Counted from the first letter of the stretch, positions 9,832 through 21,271 are shown. The stretch: DNA of 64,000 nt from Roseateles chitinivorans (GCF_002761755.1 NZ_PEOG01000014.1:1-64000), one strand, 5' to 3'. Numbers and translations are program-made. The notes: generated by a model not told the origin, from the letters alone.

Positions 9832-11169
9832 ATGAGCACCCTTCCAAATTGGCATCGGCACGCGACCCGCGCCTGGCGGCGTCCGATCGGCGTGCTGCTG
9901 GCGATGTTCACCGCGGCGGCCGGCGCAGTGCCGGCGACCACCGATGCGCCATTCGAGGTGTCGCTGACCGGCCAACCCACGCGCTACCTCGTGGCGGGCG
10001 CGCCTTACGAGGTCACCGGCCACGGCCTGGCCCGCTTCGGCATGACGGCCGCCGAGGTTCGCGGTGTCATCGGCCGCGAGCATCCCGAGGCGCTCGCCTC
10101 GCTGCGCGAGGACGCCGATCCGGAAACCGGGGGCATCGCCTGGACGATCCGCGTGTCATCGCTGGCGCCGGCCGCGATGCCGGGCACGCTGCGCTATCAC
10201 TTCGGCGCGGAGAGCGGTCGGCTGGTCGCCGTCGATGCCGAATGGGCGAGCGACGGCCCGTCCACCCCCGGGCAGCGCGCGGCGCTGATCGGGGCCGCGC
10301 AGGCGGTCGGCGCGACGCTGGCCGGCTGGCGTTGGCCGCCCCTGGCGACGACCCGCGGGCGGCTGCTGCCCGACGGCACCTTGATCGTGTTCGCCGGCAG
10401 CGACTTCCAGGGCGCGGGCGTCGAGATCCGGCTGACCGGCGTCGATGTGGACGTCGAAGCGCGCGCCCGCACGGCTTCTTCGACGGCGCGCCCCCGCGAG
10501 CACCGCGTCGCGCCGCCCGGACCATCGATGCTGCGCCTGCGTCTGGCCGCGCCCGCCACGGCGGCGGCCGTCGTGGCCGCGGCGTCGGCACCGCCCGCTG
10601 CGGGGTCCGGCGCCGCACGCGCCGTCGCGCTGCATCGCGTGACCGGCTTCCGGTCGGCGCGCTTCGGCATGAACGAGGAGGAGCTCCGCGCCGCGATCGC
10701 CCACGACTTCGCGCCGGCGGCGGACGCGCTGCAGACGGTCGAGAACCGGGCGGAAGGCACCCGTGCGCTGGTCGTGCGGCTGGCCGCGCTCGAACCGGGT
10801 CCCGGCGCCGCAACGGTGAGCTACATCCTGGGCACGGTCTCTCAACGGCTGACCCACGTCAACGTCGTCTGGTCGACCGGCGACACACCCGACGAGGCGC
10901 TGCGCCAACGCATGGTGGACGCCGGCGGACGACTGGCACGCTATTTCCAGCAGCTGGGCTGGCGACCTGGAACCACCACCTCGCGGTTGGCGCCCGACGG
11001 GAGCTACGCGGTGCTCTTCGCCGGCGTCGATGCGCAGGACGCGGCGCTCGAGCTGAAGATCTCCGGCGTGACGACGCAGCGCCGCGGACAGGCCGCCGTC
11101 ACGCCGAAAGGTCCGGCCGTGCTGCGCGTGGCCTACTACGCGACGACGGGCGCGGCAACGCCACCGTGA
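9832..11169 (+). CDS. Secreted or periplasmic protein with two copies of an unrecognised domain, third gene of the TPS locus
   Basis: I do not recognise this family. The protein has 445 residues. The ATG at 9832 was preferred over a GTG 24 bases upstream because the latter overlaps tpsA, and because the ATG gives a clean signal peptide (WRRPIGVLLAMFTAAAGAVPA). It contains an internal duplication. Copy 1 begins near VTGHGLARFGMTAAEVR and copy 2 near VTGFRSARFGMNEEELR. Each continues through a beta strand, a Gly-rich turn, a segment with an (L/F)GWR or AGWRWP core, DG(T/S) and a FAGxD motif, ending in a xxISGV/LTGV strand. An Ala-rich linker (TAAAVVAAASAPPAAG) separates the copies. Only 10 bp lie between the tpsA stop and this start, so it is probably translated from the same message. 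It may assist biogenesis or retention of the adhesin, which is inferred only from position. Confidence 0.8.
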   Translation: MSTLPNWHRHATRAWRRPIGVLLAMFTAAAGAVPATTDAPFEVSLTGQPTRYLVAGAPYEVTGHGLARFGMTAAEVRGVIGREHPEALASLREDADPETGGIAWTIRVSSLAPAAMPGTLRYHFGAESGRLVAVDAEWASDGPSTPGQRAALIGAAQAVGATLAGWRWPPLATTRGRLLPDGTLIVFAGSDFQGAGVEIRLTGVDVDVEARARTASSTARPREHRVAPPGPSMLRLRLAAPATAAAVVAAASAPPAAGSGAARAVALHRVTGFRSARFGMNEEELRAAIAHDFAPAADALQTVENRAEGTRALVVRLAALEPGPGAATVSYILGTVSQRLTHVNVVWSTGDTPDEALRQRMVDAGGRLARYFQQLGWRPGTTTSRLAPDGSYAVLFAGVDAQDAALELKISGVTTQRRGQAAVTPKGPAVLRVAYYATTGAATPP

Positions 11170-11259
11170 CACCGCGCGGCACCGTCCGGGGCCACGGCGA
11201 CCGGGCACCGCTCAGGCCTTGGTCCGCGACCCGAGGTCGACGATGGTCGAGGCCCGCCG

Positions 11260-12228
11260 TCAGCCCATGCGGCGCCGGCTCTGCTTGTGCGCGTACATCG
11301 CCGCGTCGGCCTGCTGCATCAGTTCCTCCAGCGTCAGCGGCCGGTCGCCGGCCATCGCGGCGTCGCCGACGCTGAAGTCCAGCGCATAACCGCGCTGGGC
11401 CCTCAGGTTGAGCGCCCCGACCTGCGTGCGCACCCGTTCCAGGGCCGGCGACATCTGCTCGGTCGCCGTGCCGCTGAGCAGCACCACGAACTCGTCGCCG
11501 CCGGTGCGCGCGATCACGTCCGACGCCCGCAGGCAAAAGCGCAGGATGTCCGCAAAGGACTTCAGCGCCCAGTCGCCCTCCGCATGGCCGTAGCGGTCGT
11601 TGACATGCTTGAAGTGGTCGAGGTCGAAGTACAGCATCGTCGCCGGCCACTGCTTGCGCCGGCACAGCGCCAGCACATGCCCGGCCTGCGATTCGAAGCC
11701 GCGCCGGTTCGCCAGCCCGGTCAGCTCGTCCACCATCGCCATGTACATCGCCGCGAACTGCTGTTCGACCATGAAGGCCAGGTCGCGCAGCGTCGCCTGG
11801 TCGTCCTCGTCGAAACCGCGCGGCACGTGGTCGATCAGGCACAGCGTGCCCAGCCGGTGGCCGCTCGGCGCCCGCACCGGGCAGCCGGCATAGAAGCGGA
11901 CATGCGGTGCGCCCGTCACCAGCGGGTTGTCGACGAAGCGCGGATCGGCATGGGTGTCGGGGATCAACAGGATGTCGTCCGACAGGATCGCGTGGCCGCA
12001 GAAGCTGACGTCGCGCGGCGTCTCCGGCACGTCCAGGCCCTGCGCCGACTTGAACCACTGCCGGTCGGCGTCCACCAGGCTGACCAGCGCGATCGGCACC
12101 TGGAACAGGCGCCGGGCCATCCGCGTCAGGCGGTCGAAGCGTTCCTCGGGGTCGGTGTCCAGCACCCGCAGCACGCGCAGCGTGGACAGCCGGGCATTCT
12201 CGTCGTCGGGCAACGGCGCAGCGATCAT
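11260..12228 (-). CDS. GAF-GGDEF diguanylate cyclase
   Basis: The enzyme should make the second messenger c-di-GMP from two GTP in the cytoplasm. The 322-residue protein has an N-terminal GAF sensor domain (about residues 20-150; SLVDADRQWFKSAQGL and SFCGHAI are typical of the GAF family found on such cyclases) and a GGDEF domain (about 165-320). An intact GGDEF catalytic motif lies at 243-247 and a RASD inhibitory-site motif (RxxD, product feedback) at 235-238, five residues before it. There is no transmembrane segment. The start chosen (MIAAPLPDDENARL) avoids overlap with the divergent recQ gene, where a longer in-frame start at 12330 would lie. No convincing Shine-Dalgarno sequence is visible. 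The ligand of the GAF domain cannot be read from sequence. Confidence 0.9.
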   Translation of the reverse strand: MIAAPLPDDENARLSTLRVLRVLDTDPEERFDRLTRMARRLFQVPIALVSLVDADRQWFKSAQGLDVPETPRDVSFCGHAILSDDILLIPDTHADPRFVDNPLVTGAPHVRFYAGCPVRAPSGHRLGTLCLIDHVPRGFDEDDQATLRDLAFMVEQQFAAMYMAMVDELTGLANRRGFESQAGHVLALCRRKQWPATMLYFDLDHFKHVNDRYGHAEGDWALKSFADILRFCLRASDVIARTGGDEFVVLLSGTATEQMSPALERVRTQVGALNLRAQRGYALDFSVGDAAMAGDRPLTLEELMQQADAAMYAHKQSRRRMG

Positions 12229-12341
12229 GGGGAAGGTCCCTGCCTGTGCGGAAGAGGAAGGAGCTCGCGACGCGCCGTCCGCGGCAGGTCGGGACCGGGT
12301 GAACGGCGGGCCCGCCGATGTGCGGGACAATCGAAGGCTCC

Positions 12342-14210
<1,869 letters not shown>

Positions 14211-14224
14211 GCCGCCTGGCCCGT

Positions 14225-14243
14225 CGATCGCGTCACGCGATCG
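14225..14243. repeat. Perfect 8-bp inverted repeat after recQ
   Basis: The sequence cgatcgcg-tca-cgcgatcg lies 14 bp after the recQ stop. It can form a tight hairpin but has no T-run, so it is not a standard intrinsic terminator by itself. It may act with the stem just downstream to protect or end the recQ message. Confidence 0.55.
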
Positions 14244-14260
14244 TCATGAACAAAAAGAAG

Positions 14261-14283
14261 AAAGCCCGGCGGTGCCGGGCTTT
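14261..14283 (-). terminator. Bidirectional intrinsic terminator between recQ and the small 89-residue gene
   Basis: The stem is aaagcccggc / gccgggcttt with a short loop. Read on the minus strand it is followed by a T-rich stretch (TTCTTCTTTTTG), which suits termination of the small minus-strand gene at 14348-14617. On the plus strand the T-tract (TTTCTC) is weaker but could end recQ. Confidence 0.8.
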
Positions 14284-14347
14284 CTCGTTGGCGATCGCTA
14301 CAGCTGAACCGTCGCGGTCGCCGCCGTCACAGCGCAACCGCCAGAGT

Positions 14348-14617
14348 TCAGCAGAGCTGGGTCGTGCAGCCGACCGGCAAGGCCGAGGCCAGTTGCTGGC
14401 CGTCGGCCGAAGTGTCGCGGCGGCCGGTGATGTAGACGGTGGGCAGCTGTTCGCGCTTGGCGGTGATGACCACCGGATCCAGCGTGATGACAGCGGCGCG
14501 TTGCTCGCGCTGTTCCTGCACGTGCAGCAGGCTGACGGCGATCGCCAGCGTGGCGCCGATGCCGAAGGCAAAGGCCTTGAAGCTGGTGCGGACGGTCTTG
14601 AAAGTGGTGGTGCTCAT
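14348..14617 (-). CDS. Small membrane-anchored protein with two plug-like strand motifs (unknown function)
   Basis: I do not recognise a named family. The 89-residue protein starts at an ATG preceded by a near-perfect Shine-Dalgarno (AAGGAG, six bases upstream), so it is very likely expressed. It has an N-terminal charged segment, one hydrophobic helix (AFAFGIGATLAIAVSLL, residues about 15-31), then two short similar strands, DPVVITAKR and PTVYITGRR. These resemble the start of TonB-dependent receptor plugs (VxVTAxR). It ends in CTTQLC with two cysteines. Orientation is probably N-in with a periplasmic tail. It has its own terminator downstream and a repeat-rich upstream region (14812-14841). 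Confidence 0.7.
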   Translation of the reverse strand: MSTTTFKTVRTSFKAFAFGIGATLAIAVSLLHVQEQREQRAAVITLDPVVITAKREQLPTVYITGRRDTSADGQQLASALPVGCTTQLC

Positions 14618-14861
14618 GTCGATCTCCTTGAAGGGGTTGCGTGTGTCAGTGAAGTCAGTGTCGTCATCGCGCCGCCCTTCCGCGAGCCGCAGGCGACGAA
14701 TGCGCGCGGCGACGGAGCGAACTGCGTGGAACCGCGACGAATGGATGAACCGACCTCGTCGATCGCCGGAGGGCCCCATTCCATCGATGTTTCCGGTGAT
14801 CGCGTCGCCTGTGTCCGCGGACAGGTCGGACACTGCGGACACCTGCGGGCGAGGAAAAAAA
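14618..14861 (-). promoter_or_regulatory. Upstream region of the 89-residue gene with TGTCC repeats
   Basis: This gap holds no gene. Its notable content is at 14812-14841: a perfect 12-bp palindrome (TGTCCGCGGACA, 14812-14823) continued by two more GGACA copies, so that GGACA occurs at 14819, 14828 and 14837 with exact 9-bp spacing. On the coding (minus) strand this reads as three TGTCC direct repeats with a closing inverted copy, about 200 bp before the start codon. It is a candidate operator. No transcription factor can be assigned. A shorter direct repeat (ACTGACttcACTGAC) lies just upstream of the ribosome binding site. Confidence 0.4.
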
Positions 14862-14886
14862 GAAGCCCGCTGGTCAGGCGGGCTTC
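14862..14886 (-). terminator. Intrinsic terminator of the 60-residue small gene
   Basis: A 9-bp stem (gaagcccgc / gcgggcttc) with a 7-base loop is followed on the minus strand by seven T residues (14861-14855). It lies 46 bp past the stop of the gene at 14933-15115, which is the usual arrangement. Confidence 0.85.
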
Positions 14887-14932
14887 GAAATGCCGGGGAA
14901 GCGTGGCGTCTATCGGAGCGCAGGCCGCGGGG

Positions 14933-15115
14933 TCATCCGCGCGGCTTGCTGGCCTGTTCGGCCTGAGGTCCCGGCATGGTCTGCTCGGCCCAGTGCAGGG
15001 GCAGGGGGTTGGACGGACGCGCAGCCTCGTTCGCATCCGCCAGCCACAGGGCGATGACGGCAGCGCTGGCCACGGCGGCCAGGGCGGTGAGGAAGGTCTT
15101 GGCGGCGTCGTTCAT
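14933..15115 (-). CDS. Small single-pass membrane protein, 60 residues (unknown function)
   Basis: No named family is recognised. The protein is MNDAAKTF followed by a hydrophobic segment (LTALAAVASAAVIALWLAD) and a short Pro/Gln-rich polar tail ending in ASKPRG. It is therefore probably inner-membrane anchored with a periplasmic tail. A purine-rich AGGGGGA sequence lies six bases before the ATG, and a strong terminator follows, so it appears to be a complete one-gene transcription unit. It sits between another small membrane protein and a c-di-GMP enzyme gene, all on the same strand but separated by terminators. Confidence 0.65.
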   Translation of the reverse strand: MNDAAKTFLTALAAVASAAVIALWLADANEAARPSNPLPLHWAEQTMPGPQAEQASKPRG

Positions 15116-15271
15116 GGTGGTCCCCCTGCGGTGCGATCCCTGTCCTGGAAATTCAACGAGGATGCACTGTGCGCCGCCACCGGCGGCAAGGCCACGGCGA
15201 CGCGACGAATTGCCGCTATCGCGCGCCGAAATGCCGGTCGGCGGGGCGAATGGAACTCGGGGGGTGGACGG

Positions 15272-17281
15272 TCAGCCGCGCGCGAGCCGCGATGCCCCAG
15301 CCTGGGGCGGCCACACGGCGAGGCGCTCGGCCAGCGCGGCGGCCGGCTGCGGCCGGCAGTAGAAATAGCCCTGCTGCTGCCAGCAGCCCAGCGCCAGCAG
15401 CGCATCGCGCTGGGCCTCGGTCTCGACGCCCTCCGCCACCACGTCGATGCCCAGCGCCTCGGCCATGCCCATCATGGCCCGCACCAGCGCGCGGTCGTCG
15501 GCGCTGCTGGGCAGGTCCCGGACGAAGGCCCGGTCGATCTTCAGCCGCGCCGGGCGCAGCAGCTTCAGATAGGCGAGCGAGGAATAGCCCGTGCCGAAGT
15601 CGTCGACCGACAGGCTCAGCCCCAGCTCGGACAGGCGCGCCAGGGTCTGGAGCACCGTATCGGTATCGGTCAGCAGCGAGCTCTCGGTGAGCTCGATCGC
15701 CAGCTCGCCGGGAGTGACCGCGTGGCGGCGCATCGCCTCGGCGATCCGCTCGGCCAGCCGCGGTTCGCGGAACTGCAAGGCCGACAGGTTGATCGAGATC
15801 GGTCCGGGATGCCGCCCCGAGGCCTTCCAGCGCGCCAGCTGCGCGCAGGCCTGCTCGATCGTGCTCCAGCCCAGGTCCAGGATCTGCCCGGTTTCCTCGG
15901 CCAGTTCGATGAACTGGCCCGGCATCACCAGCCCGCGCTGCGGGTGCTGCCAGCGCATCAACGCCTCCAGCCCCGACCAGGCGCCGGTGCGGGCGTCGAC
16001 GACGGCCTGGTAATGGAGCAGCAGTTCGTCGCGCTCGAGCGCCAGCTTCAGCTCCCGCTCGAGCTCCATCCGCTGCACCGCCGCCGCGTCCATGTCCTGC
16101 TGGAAGAAGCTGTAGCGCGAGCGGCCCAGCTGCTTGGCGCGGTACATCGCCAGATCGGCATGCCGCACCAGGGTGTCGAAATCGTCCCCATCGCGCGGGA
16201 ACAGCGCGATGCCGATGCTGGCCGACACGCTGGCCACGCCACCCTCGAGTTGCAGCGGCGCATTCAGCGCCTCGATCAGGCGCTGCGCCGCGGAGGCGAC
16301 ATGCTCGCTGGAATCGCGCATCAGCAGCAGGAACTCGTCGCCGCTGACGCGGCAGGCCAGGTCGGACTCGCGCACCGCCTGGCGCAGCCGCTCGCTGGCC
16401 TGCAGCAGCATGCGGTCGCCGGCGGCATGACCGAGCGAATCATTGATCGCCTTGAACCGGTCCAGGTCGACGAAGAGCAGCGCCAGGTGGCTCTGCTCGC
16501 GCCGAGCGACCGCCGCCTCGTGCAGGAAGACTTCCCGGAACAGCGTCCGGTTGGGCAGGCCGGTGAGGTGGTCATACATCGCGAGCTGATGCAGCTGCGC
16601 GTTCTTGCTCTCCATGTCCGCCAGCAGGCCGGCGATCTGCTGCCCCATCTGGTCCAGATGCACGCCCAGCTGCCCCAGCTCGTCCTTGCGGTTCCAGCGC
16701 AGCCGGGGCACCGGCTGGCGCTCGGCGATCGCATTGGCCAGCCGCTTCAGCCGATCGATCGGCCGGACCATCCTCAGATAGAAGACCATCAGCACGATGC
16801 CCACGCCGACCGCCACCTGTGCGGCCACGATCAGCGCGGTCTGCCGCCGCCCTTCGTCGAGCATGCGTTCCTGCGCGGCATCGTCGAACTGCACCCGCAG
16901 GCTGCCCAGCACCTGTCCCTCGCGCTGGATGGTCGCGGCGAGCGTGACCGTCGGCCAGCCGGGGCTGCACTTGGCGCGGACGATGTCGCGGGTGTCGGCC
17001 CGCTCCTCGTTGAGCTCGACCGCGCAGACGTTGACGTCGGACAGCAGCTGGTCGAGCGCCCGCTGCACCGCCGGGCTGTCCACCGTCCACAGCGGCTCGA
17101 TCAGGCCGTTGGCGGCCAAGGTGAGCACGGCCGCGCGCTGGCCCTCCAGCACCGGCTCGAGGCTGCGGCGGATGAAGGCGTCGCTGTAGGCGAGCAGCGC
17201 CAGTGCCGGCGCCGCGATCCCGATCACCACCGCGAGCAGGATCACACTGCGCAGCGACAGCGACGGCGCTTTGAACTTCAT
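15272..17281 (-). CDS. Membrane-anchored HAMP-GGDEF-EAL c-di-GMP enzyme
   Basis: This is probably a c-di-GMP phosphodiesterase with a modified cyclase domain. The 669-residue protein has TM1 (about 12-32), a periplasmic sensor region (about 33-147), TM2 (about 148-170), HAMP (about 170-222), GGDEF (about 230-395) and EAL (about 410-655). The GGDEF signature is SGDEF (313-317), with a serine in the first position, and the I-site RESD precedes it by five residues, so cyclase activity is uncertain. The EAL domain keeps [24 protein letters not shown] and EGVET, so hydrolysis of c-di-GMP is expected. The start (MKFKAPSL) was chosen because the hydrophobic segment follows directly. Longer in-frame starts up to 17395 add unrelated sequence. 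No good Shine-Dalgarno is visible. Confidence 0.93.
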   Translation of the reverse strand: MKFKAPSLSLRSVILLAVVIGIAAPALALLAYSDAFIRRSLEPVLEGQRAAVLTLAANGLIEPLWTVDSPAVQRALDQLLSDVNVCAVELNEERADTRDIVRAKCSPGWPTVTLAATIQREGQVLGSLRVQFDDAAQERMLDEGRRQTALIVAAQVAVGVGIVLMVFYLRMVRPIDRLKRLANAIAERQPVPRLRWNRKDELGQLGVHLDQMGQQIAGLLADMESKNAQLHQLAMYDHLTGLPNRTLFREVFLHEAAVARREQSHLALLFVDLDRFKAINDSLGHAAGDRMLLQASERLRQAVRESDLACRVSGDEFLLLMRDSSEHVASAAQRLIEALNAPLQLEGGVASVSASIGIALFPRDGDDFDTLVRHADLAMYRAKQLGRSRYSFFQQDMDAAAVQRMELERELKLALERDELLLHYQAVVDARTGAWSGLEALMRWQHPQRGLVMPGQFIELAEETGQILDLGWSTIEQACAQLARWKASGRHPGPISINLSALQFREPRLAERIAEAMRRHAVTPGELAIELTESSLLTDTDTVLQTLARLSELGLSLSVDDFGTGYSSLAYLKLLRPARLKIDRAFVRDLPSSADDRALVRAMMGMAEALGIDVVAEGVETEAQRDALLALGCWQQQGYFYCRPQPAAALAERLAVWPPQAGASRLARG

Positions 17282-17439
17282 CGAGGAAGGGAGGGGCTGC
17301 GGGAGGATCCGGCGATTCTGCACCCCCATGTGGCCGAAGGGCCCCCGCAAAGGCGGGGTCGCGGAGAAGGATTTCGGCATTCCTCCCGCTGCCATGCGAT
17401 GTCAGCAGGGATCGGCGCGGGAACGGGGCTGGCCCTATC

Positions 17440-20400
17440 ATGGCGAGTTCGCCTCCAGCTGTGTCCGGCCCCATGTCCACGAAAGTCCCGCCCGCCGTCC
17501 CCGCCCCGTCCGAGCCCAGCGCCGCGCCGCAGGCGGACCCGGGCCCGGGCCGGTACCTGGGCCAGGCGCTGGGCCGCGTCGGGGACGAGCCGCCGATGAT
17601 CCGCGTCCGCGGCGCCCGCACCCACAACCTCAAGAACATCGACGTCGACCTGCCGCGCAACCAGCTGGTCGTCATCACCGGGCTGTCGGGATCGGGCAAG
17701 TCCTCGCTGGCCTTCGACACGCTGTACGCCGAGGGCCAGCGCCGCTACGTGGAGAGCCTGTCGGCCTACGCGCGCCAGTTCCTGCAGCTGATGGACAAGC
17801 CCGAGGTCGATGTGATCGAGGGCCTGTCGCCGGCGATCTCGATCGAGCAGAAGGCCACCAGCCACAACCCGCGCTCGACCGTGGGCACGGTCACCGAGAT
17901 CCACGACTACCTGCGCCTGCTCTACGCCCGCGCCGGCACGCCGTTCTGCCCCGATCACCACCTGCCGCTGGAGGCCTCGAGCGTCGGCCAGATGGTCGAC
18001 GCGGTGCTGGCCATGCCGGACGACTCCCGGCTGATGGTGCTGGCGCCGGTCGTGCGCGACCGCAAGGGCGAGTTCATCGAGCTCTTTCAGGACCTGCAGG
18101 CGCAGGGCTACGTGCGTTTCCGCGTCGACGGGCAGACCGTCGAGGTGCCGGACCTGCCGGCGCTGAAGAAGGCGGAGAAGCACGACATCGACGTCGTCGT
18201 CGACCGCATCAAGCTGCGCCACGACAGCGCCGACTCGCTGCGCCAGCGCCTGGCCGAGAGCTTCGAGGCCGCGCTGCGCCTGGCCGACGGCCGCGCGCTG
18301 GTGCTCGACATGGACAGCGGCACCGAGTCGATCTACTCCAGCAAGTTCGCGTGCCCGATCTGCAGCTACTCGCTGCCGGAACTCGAGCCGCGGCTGTTCT
18401 CGTTCAACTCGCCGGTCGGCGCCTGCCCGTCCTGCGAGGGCCTGGGCCTGGTGACCGTCTTCGATCCCGAGCGCGTCGTCGCCTTCCCGTCGCTGAGCCT
18501 GGCCAGCGGCGCGGTCAAGGGCTGGGACCGGCGCAACGCCTACACCTTCTCGATGCTGGAATCGGTCGCCAAGCATTACGGCTTCGACATCGAGCAGCCC
18601 TTCGAGGAACTGCCCGAGCTGGCGCGCCAGGTGCTGCTGCAAGGCTCCGGCGAGGACGAGATCACCTTCGTCTACCAGGCGGAAGGCGCCAACGGTCGCA
18701 AGCGCAGCGTCAGGCGCTCCCACCCGTTCGAGGGCATCCTCCCGAATCTGCAACGGCGTTTCCGCGAGACCGATTCCGCCGCGGTGCGGGAGGAACTCGC
18801 CCGCTACCAGAGCGCCAAGCCCTGCCCGCATTGCGAGGGCTCGCGTCTGCGGCGGGAAGCACGCCACGTGCTGCTGCAACCGGCCGATGCCGCCGAGGGC
18901 GAGCGCGGCAAGCCGATCTACGAGGTCGAGCATGCGACGCTGCGCGAGGCGCTGAACTACTTCGAGGGCCTGAAGCTCAAGGGCGCGAAGGCCGAGATCG
19001 CCGACAAGGTGATCCGCGAGATCGCCTCGCGGCTGCACTTCCTCAACGACGTCGGCCTGAATTACCTCAGCCTGGACCGCAGCGCCGACACGCTGTCCGG
19101 CGGCGAGGCGCAGCGCATCCGCCTGGCCTCGCAGATCGGCTCCGGCCTGACCGGCGTGATGTACGTGCTGGACGAACCCAGCATCGGTCTGCACCAGCGC
19201 GACAACGACCGGCTGATCGCCACGCTGCGCCGGCTGCGCGACCTGGGCAACTCGGTGCTGGTGGTGGAGCACGACGAGGACGCGATCCGCGCCGCGGACC
19301 ATGTGCTGGACCTCGGTCCCGGCGCTGGCGTGCATGGCGGGCGGATCATGGCCCAAGGCACGCCCGAGGAGGTCGCGGCGAATCTCGAGTCGTCCACCGG
19401 CCGCTATCTCAGCGGCGTGGAGCGCATCGAGGTGCCCAAGCGCCGCCATTCGCTGCAGGACAGCGCCGATCCGCGCACGCTGAAGATCGTCAATGCGCGC
19501 GGCAACAACCTCAAGGGCGTGACGGCCGAGTTCCCGGTCGGCCTGCTGACCTGCGTGACCGGCGTGTCCGGATCCGGCAAGAGCACGCTGGTCAACGACA
19601 CGCTGTACGCCGCCGTGTCGCGCAAGCTCTACCAGAGCCATGCCGAGCCGGCCGAGCACGACGAGATCGAAGGCATGGACGCCTTCGACAAGGTGATCAA
19701 CGTCGACCAGTCGCCGATCGGCCGCACGCCGCGCTCCAATCCGGCGACCTACACCGGCCTGTTCACCCCGATTCGCGAGCTCTTCGCCGAGATGCCGACC
19801 GCGCGCGAGCGCGGCTACGGCGCCGGCCGCTTCAGCTTCAACGTCGCGGGCGGGCGCTGCGAGGCCTGCCAGGGCGACGGCGTGCTGAAGGTGGAGATGC
19901 ACTTCCTGCCCGACGTCTACGTCCCCTGCGACACCTGCGGCGGCAAGCGCTACAACCGCGAGACGCTGGAGGTGCTCTACAAGGGCAAGAACATCTCCGA
20001 GGTGCTCGGCCTGACGGTGGAAGACGCGCTCGCCTTCTTCAGCGCGGTGCCGACGCTGGCGCGCAAGCTGCAGACGCTGATGGACGTCGGCCTGGGCTAC
20101 GTCAAGCTCGGCCAGAGTGCGACGACGCTCTCGGGCGGCGAGGCCCAGCGGGTCAAGCTGGCGCTGGAGCTGTCCAAGCGCGACACCGGCCGCACGCTGT
20201 ACATCCTGGATGAGCCGACGACCGGCCTGCACTTCGCCGACATCGCGCTGCTGCTCAAGGTCGTCCACCAGCTGCGCGACGCGGGCAACACGATCGTGAT
20301 CATCGAGCACAACCTCGACGTGATCAAAACGGCGGACTGGCTGATCGACATGGGGCCGGAAGGCGGCTCCGGCGGCGGGCGTCTGCTGGTCGCGGGCACG

Positions 20401-20472
20401 CCCGAGGACGTCGCCGCCTGCGAGGCGAGCCACACCGGCCGCTACCTCAAGCCGCTGCTCGCGCGCGGCTGA
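17440..20472 (+). CDS. uvrA: Excinuclease ABC subunit UvrA
   Basis: This is the damage-recognition ATPase of nucleotide excision repair, acting with UvrB and UvrC. Two ABC ATPase modules are complete: Walker [10 protein letters not shown] and GVSGSGKST, with signature motifs [12 protein letters not shown] and [12 protein letters not shown]. The two C4 zinc modules are present (CPICSYSL...CPSCEGLG, and CEACQGDG...CDTCGGKR). From this ATG the protein has 1,010 residues, about 50 more at the N-terminus than the E. coli type. That extension is Pro/Ala-rich, and in-frame ATGs at 17473 and 17596 ([14 protein letters not shown], matching the usual family start) are alternatives. The 17596 ATG is preceded by GGGGACGAG. 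No LexA-type SOS box was found upstream. Confidence 0.96.
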   Translation: MASSPPAVSGPMSTKVPPAVPAPSEPSAAPQADPGPGRYLGQALGRVGDEPPMIRVRGARTHNLKNIDVDLPRNQLVVITGLSGSGKSSLAFDTLYAEGQRRYVESLSAYARQFLQLMDKPEVDVIEGLSPAISIEQKATSHNPRSTVGTVTEIHDYLRLLYARAGTPFCPDHHLPLEASSVGQMVDAVLAMPDDSRLMVLAPVVRDRKGEFIELFQDLQAQGYVRFRVDGQTVEVPDLPALKKAEKHDIDVVVDRIKLRHDSADSLRQRLAESFEAALRLADGRALVLDMDSGTESIYSSKFACPICSYSLPELEPRLFSFNSPVGACPSCEGLGLVTVFDPERVVAFPSLSLASGAVKGWDRRNAYTFSMLESVAKHYGFDIEQPFEELPELARQVLLQGSGEDEITFVYQAEGANGRKRSVRRSHPFEGILPNLQRRFRETDSAAVREELARYQSAKPCPHCEGSRLRREARHVLLQPADAAEGERGKPIYEVEHATLREALNYFEGLKLKGAKAEIADKVIREIASRLHFLNDVGLNYLSLDRSADTLSGGEAQRIRLASQIGSGLTGVMYVLDEPSIGLHQRDNDRLIATLRRLRDLGNSVLVVEHDEDAIRAADHVLDLGPGAGVHGGRIMAQGTPEEVAANLESSTGRYLSGVERIEVPKRRHSLQDSADPRTLKIVNARGNNLKGVTAEFPVGLLTCVTGVSGSGKSTLVNDTLYAAVSRKLYQSHAEPAEHDEIEGMDAFDKVINVDQSPIGRTPRSNPATYTGLFTPIRELFAEMPTARERGYGAGRFSFNVAGGRCEACQGDGVLKVEMHFLPDVYVPCDTCGGKRYNRETLEVLYKGKNISEVLGLTVEDALAFFSAVPTLARKLQTLMDVGLGYVKLGQSATTLSGGEAQRVKLALELSKRDTGRTLYILDEPTTGLHFADIALLLKVVHQLRDAGNTIVIIEHNLDVIKTADWLIDMGPEGGSGGGRLLVAGTPEDVAACEASHTGRYLKPLLARG

Positions 20473-20485
20473 GGCGCGCCCGCTC

Positions 20486-21271
20486 TCAGGCGGCGCGGCG
20501 CTTCGCCGCGAAGGCCAGAGCGCCCAGGCCCAGCACGAAGAGCAGCCAGGTCTGCGGTTCAGGCACGCCCGGCACGACAGGCAGGTTGCCGTTGCCGCCG
20601 CCGTTGAGCGGCAGTTGCGGCAGCGTGATCACGCCGGGTCCGCCAACGCCGGTGGGTGGCGCCACGGTCGCGCCACCGCTGCTGCTGCCCGGTGTGGGCG
20701 CGATCAGGCTGGTGTCGGAGGTGGCTGTCGGCGGCAGCGCGGCCGTGCGCGAGAAGCTGCCCGGATCGCCACCGCCGCCGTCGGCCGCCGCACCGGCGGC
20801 CGGCGGGTCGAACATCAGCGGCTCATCCTCGGCCTTGGCGGTCGGAGCGCCCGCCGCGGCCGGCTTCAGCGGTCCGCGCGCGATGCGGCTCACATTGCGG
20901 CACACGGTCGGGACCAGGATGCATTGGCCGTCCTCGCAATAGACCAGGCCGCGCTCCAGCGTCTGCGCGGTCCACTTCGTCCGCGTGACGGTGCGGCAGA
21001 CCGAGCCGGCGCCGAAGTGCATGTCGCGGATCTCGCTCGCGTACTCGTAGCGGCCGACGATGCTGTCGCGGTGGATGTCGACGATCTCGTCGTACTGGCG
21101 CGTCGCCATGCGCGCCTTGAGCTTGGCGCGGGTCGCCGCCGGGATGTCCTTGTACCGGTCCACGGCCGCGACGAGGTCGCCCATGAAGGGATTGACGCCC
21201 GGTTTGTCCCAGGAGCAGTTGGGCAGCGTCACCGTGGACGCGGCCAACGCGAGTGCGGCCACCAACGACAT
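20486..21271 (-). CDS. PEP-CTERM sorted secreted protein
   Basis: The function is unknown, but the sorting signal is clear. The C-terminus reads VPGVPEPQTW, then a hydrophobic helix (LLFVLGLGALAFAA) and KRRAA, the PEP-CTERM tripartite signal recognised by exosortase, which exports and processes the protein, often to biofilm matrix. The 261-residue protein starts at MSLVAALALAAS with a signal peptide. The mature region has a Cys-containing domain (about residues 35-140; CRTVTRTKW, CEDGQCIL, CRNVSR) and then a low-complexity Pro/Gly/Thr linker. The longer in-frame start at 21418 would add a charged, non-signal region and was rejected. No exosortase gene lies in the window. It converges on uvrA with only 13 bp between stops. 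Confidence 0.85.
   Translation of the reverse strand: MSLVAALALAASTVTLPNCSWDKPGVNPFMGDLVAAVDRYKDIPAATRAKLKARMATRQYDEIVDIHRDSIVGRYEYASEIRDMHFGAGSVCRTVTRTKWTAQTLERGLVYCEDGQCILVPTVCRNVSRIARGPLKPAAAGAPTAKAEDEPLMFDPPAAGAAADGGGGDPGSFSRTAALPPTATSDTSLIAPTPGSSSGGATVAPPTGVGGPGVITLPQLPLNGGGNGNLPVVPGVPEPQTWLLFVLGLGALAFAAKRRAA

Noticed and set aside
5733..9980. Very long antisense open frame opposite tpsA (over 1,400 codons)
   Set aside because: Its composition (Arg/Ala/Gly/His-rich) follows the third-position GC of the sense gene. No signal, domain or promoter supports it.
17278..20433. Antisense frame across uvrA
   Set aside because: Shadow of the uvrA codon pattern in high-GC DNA. No independent evidence.
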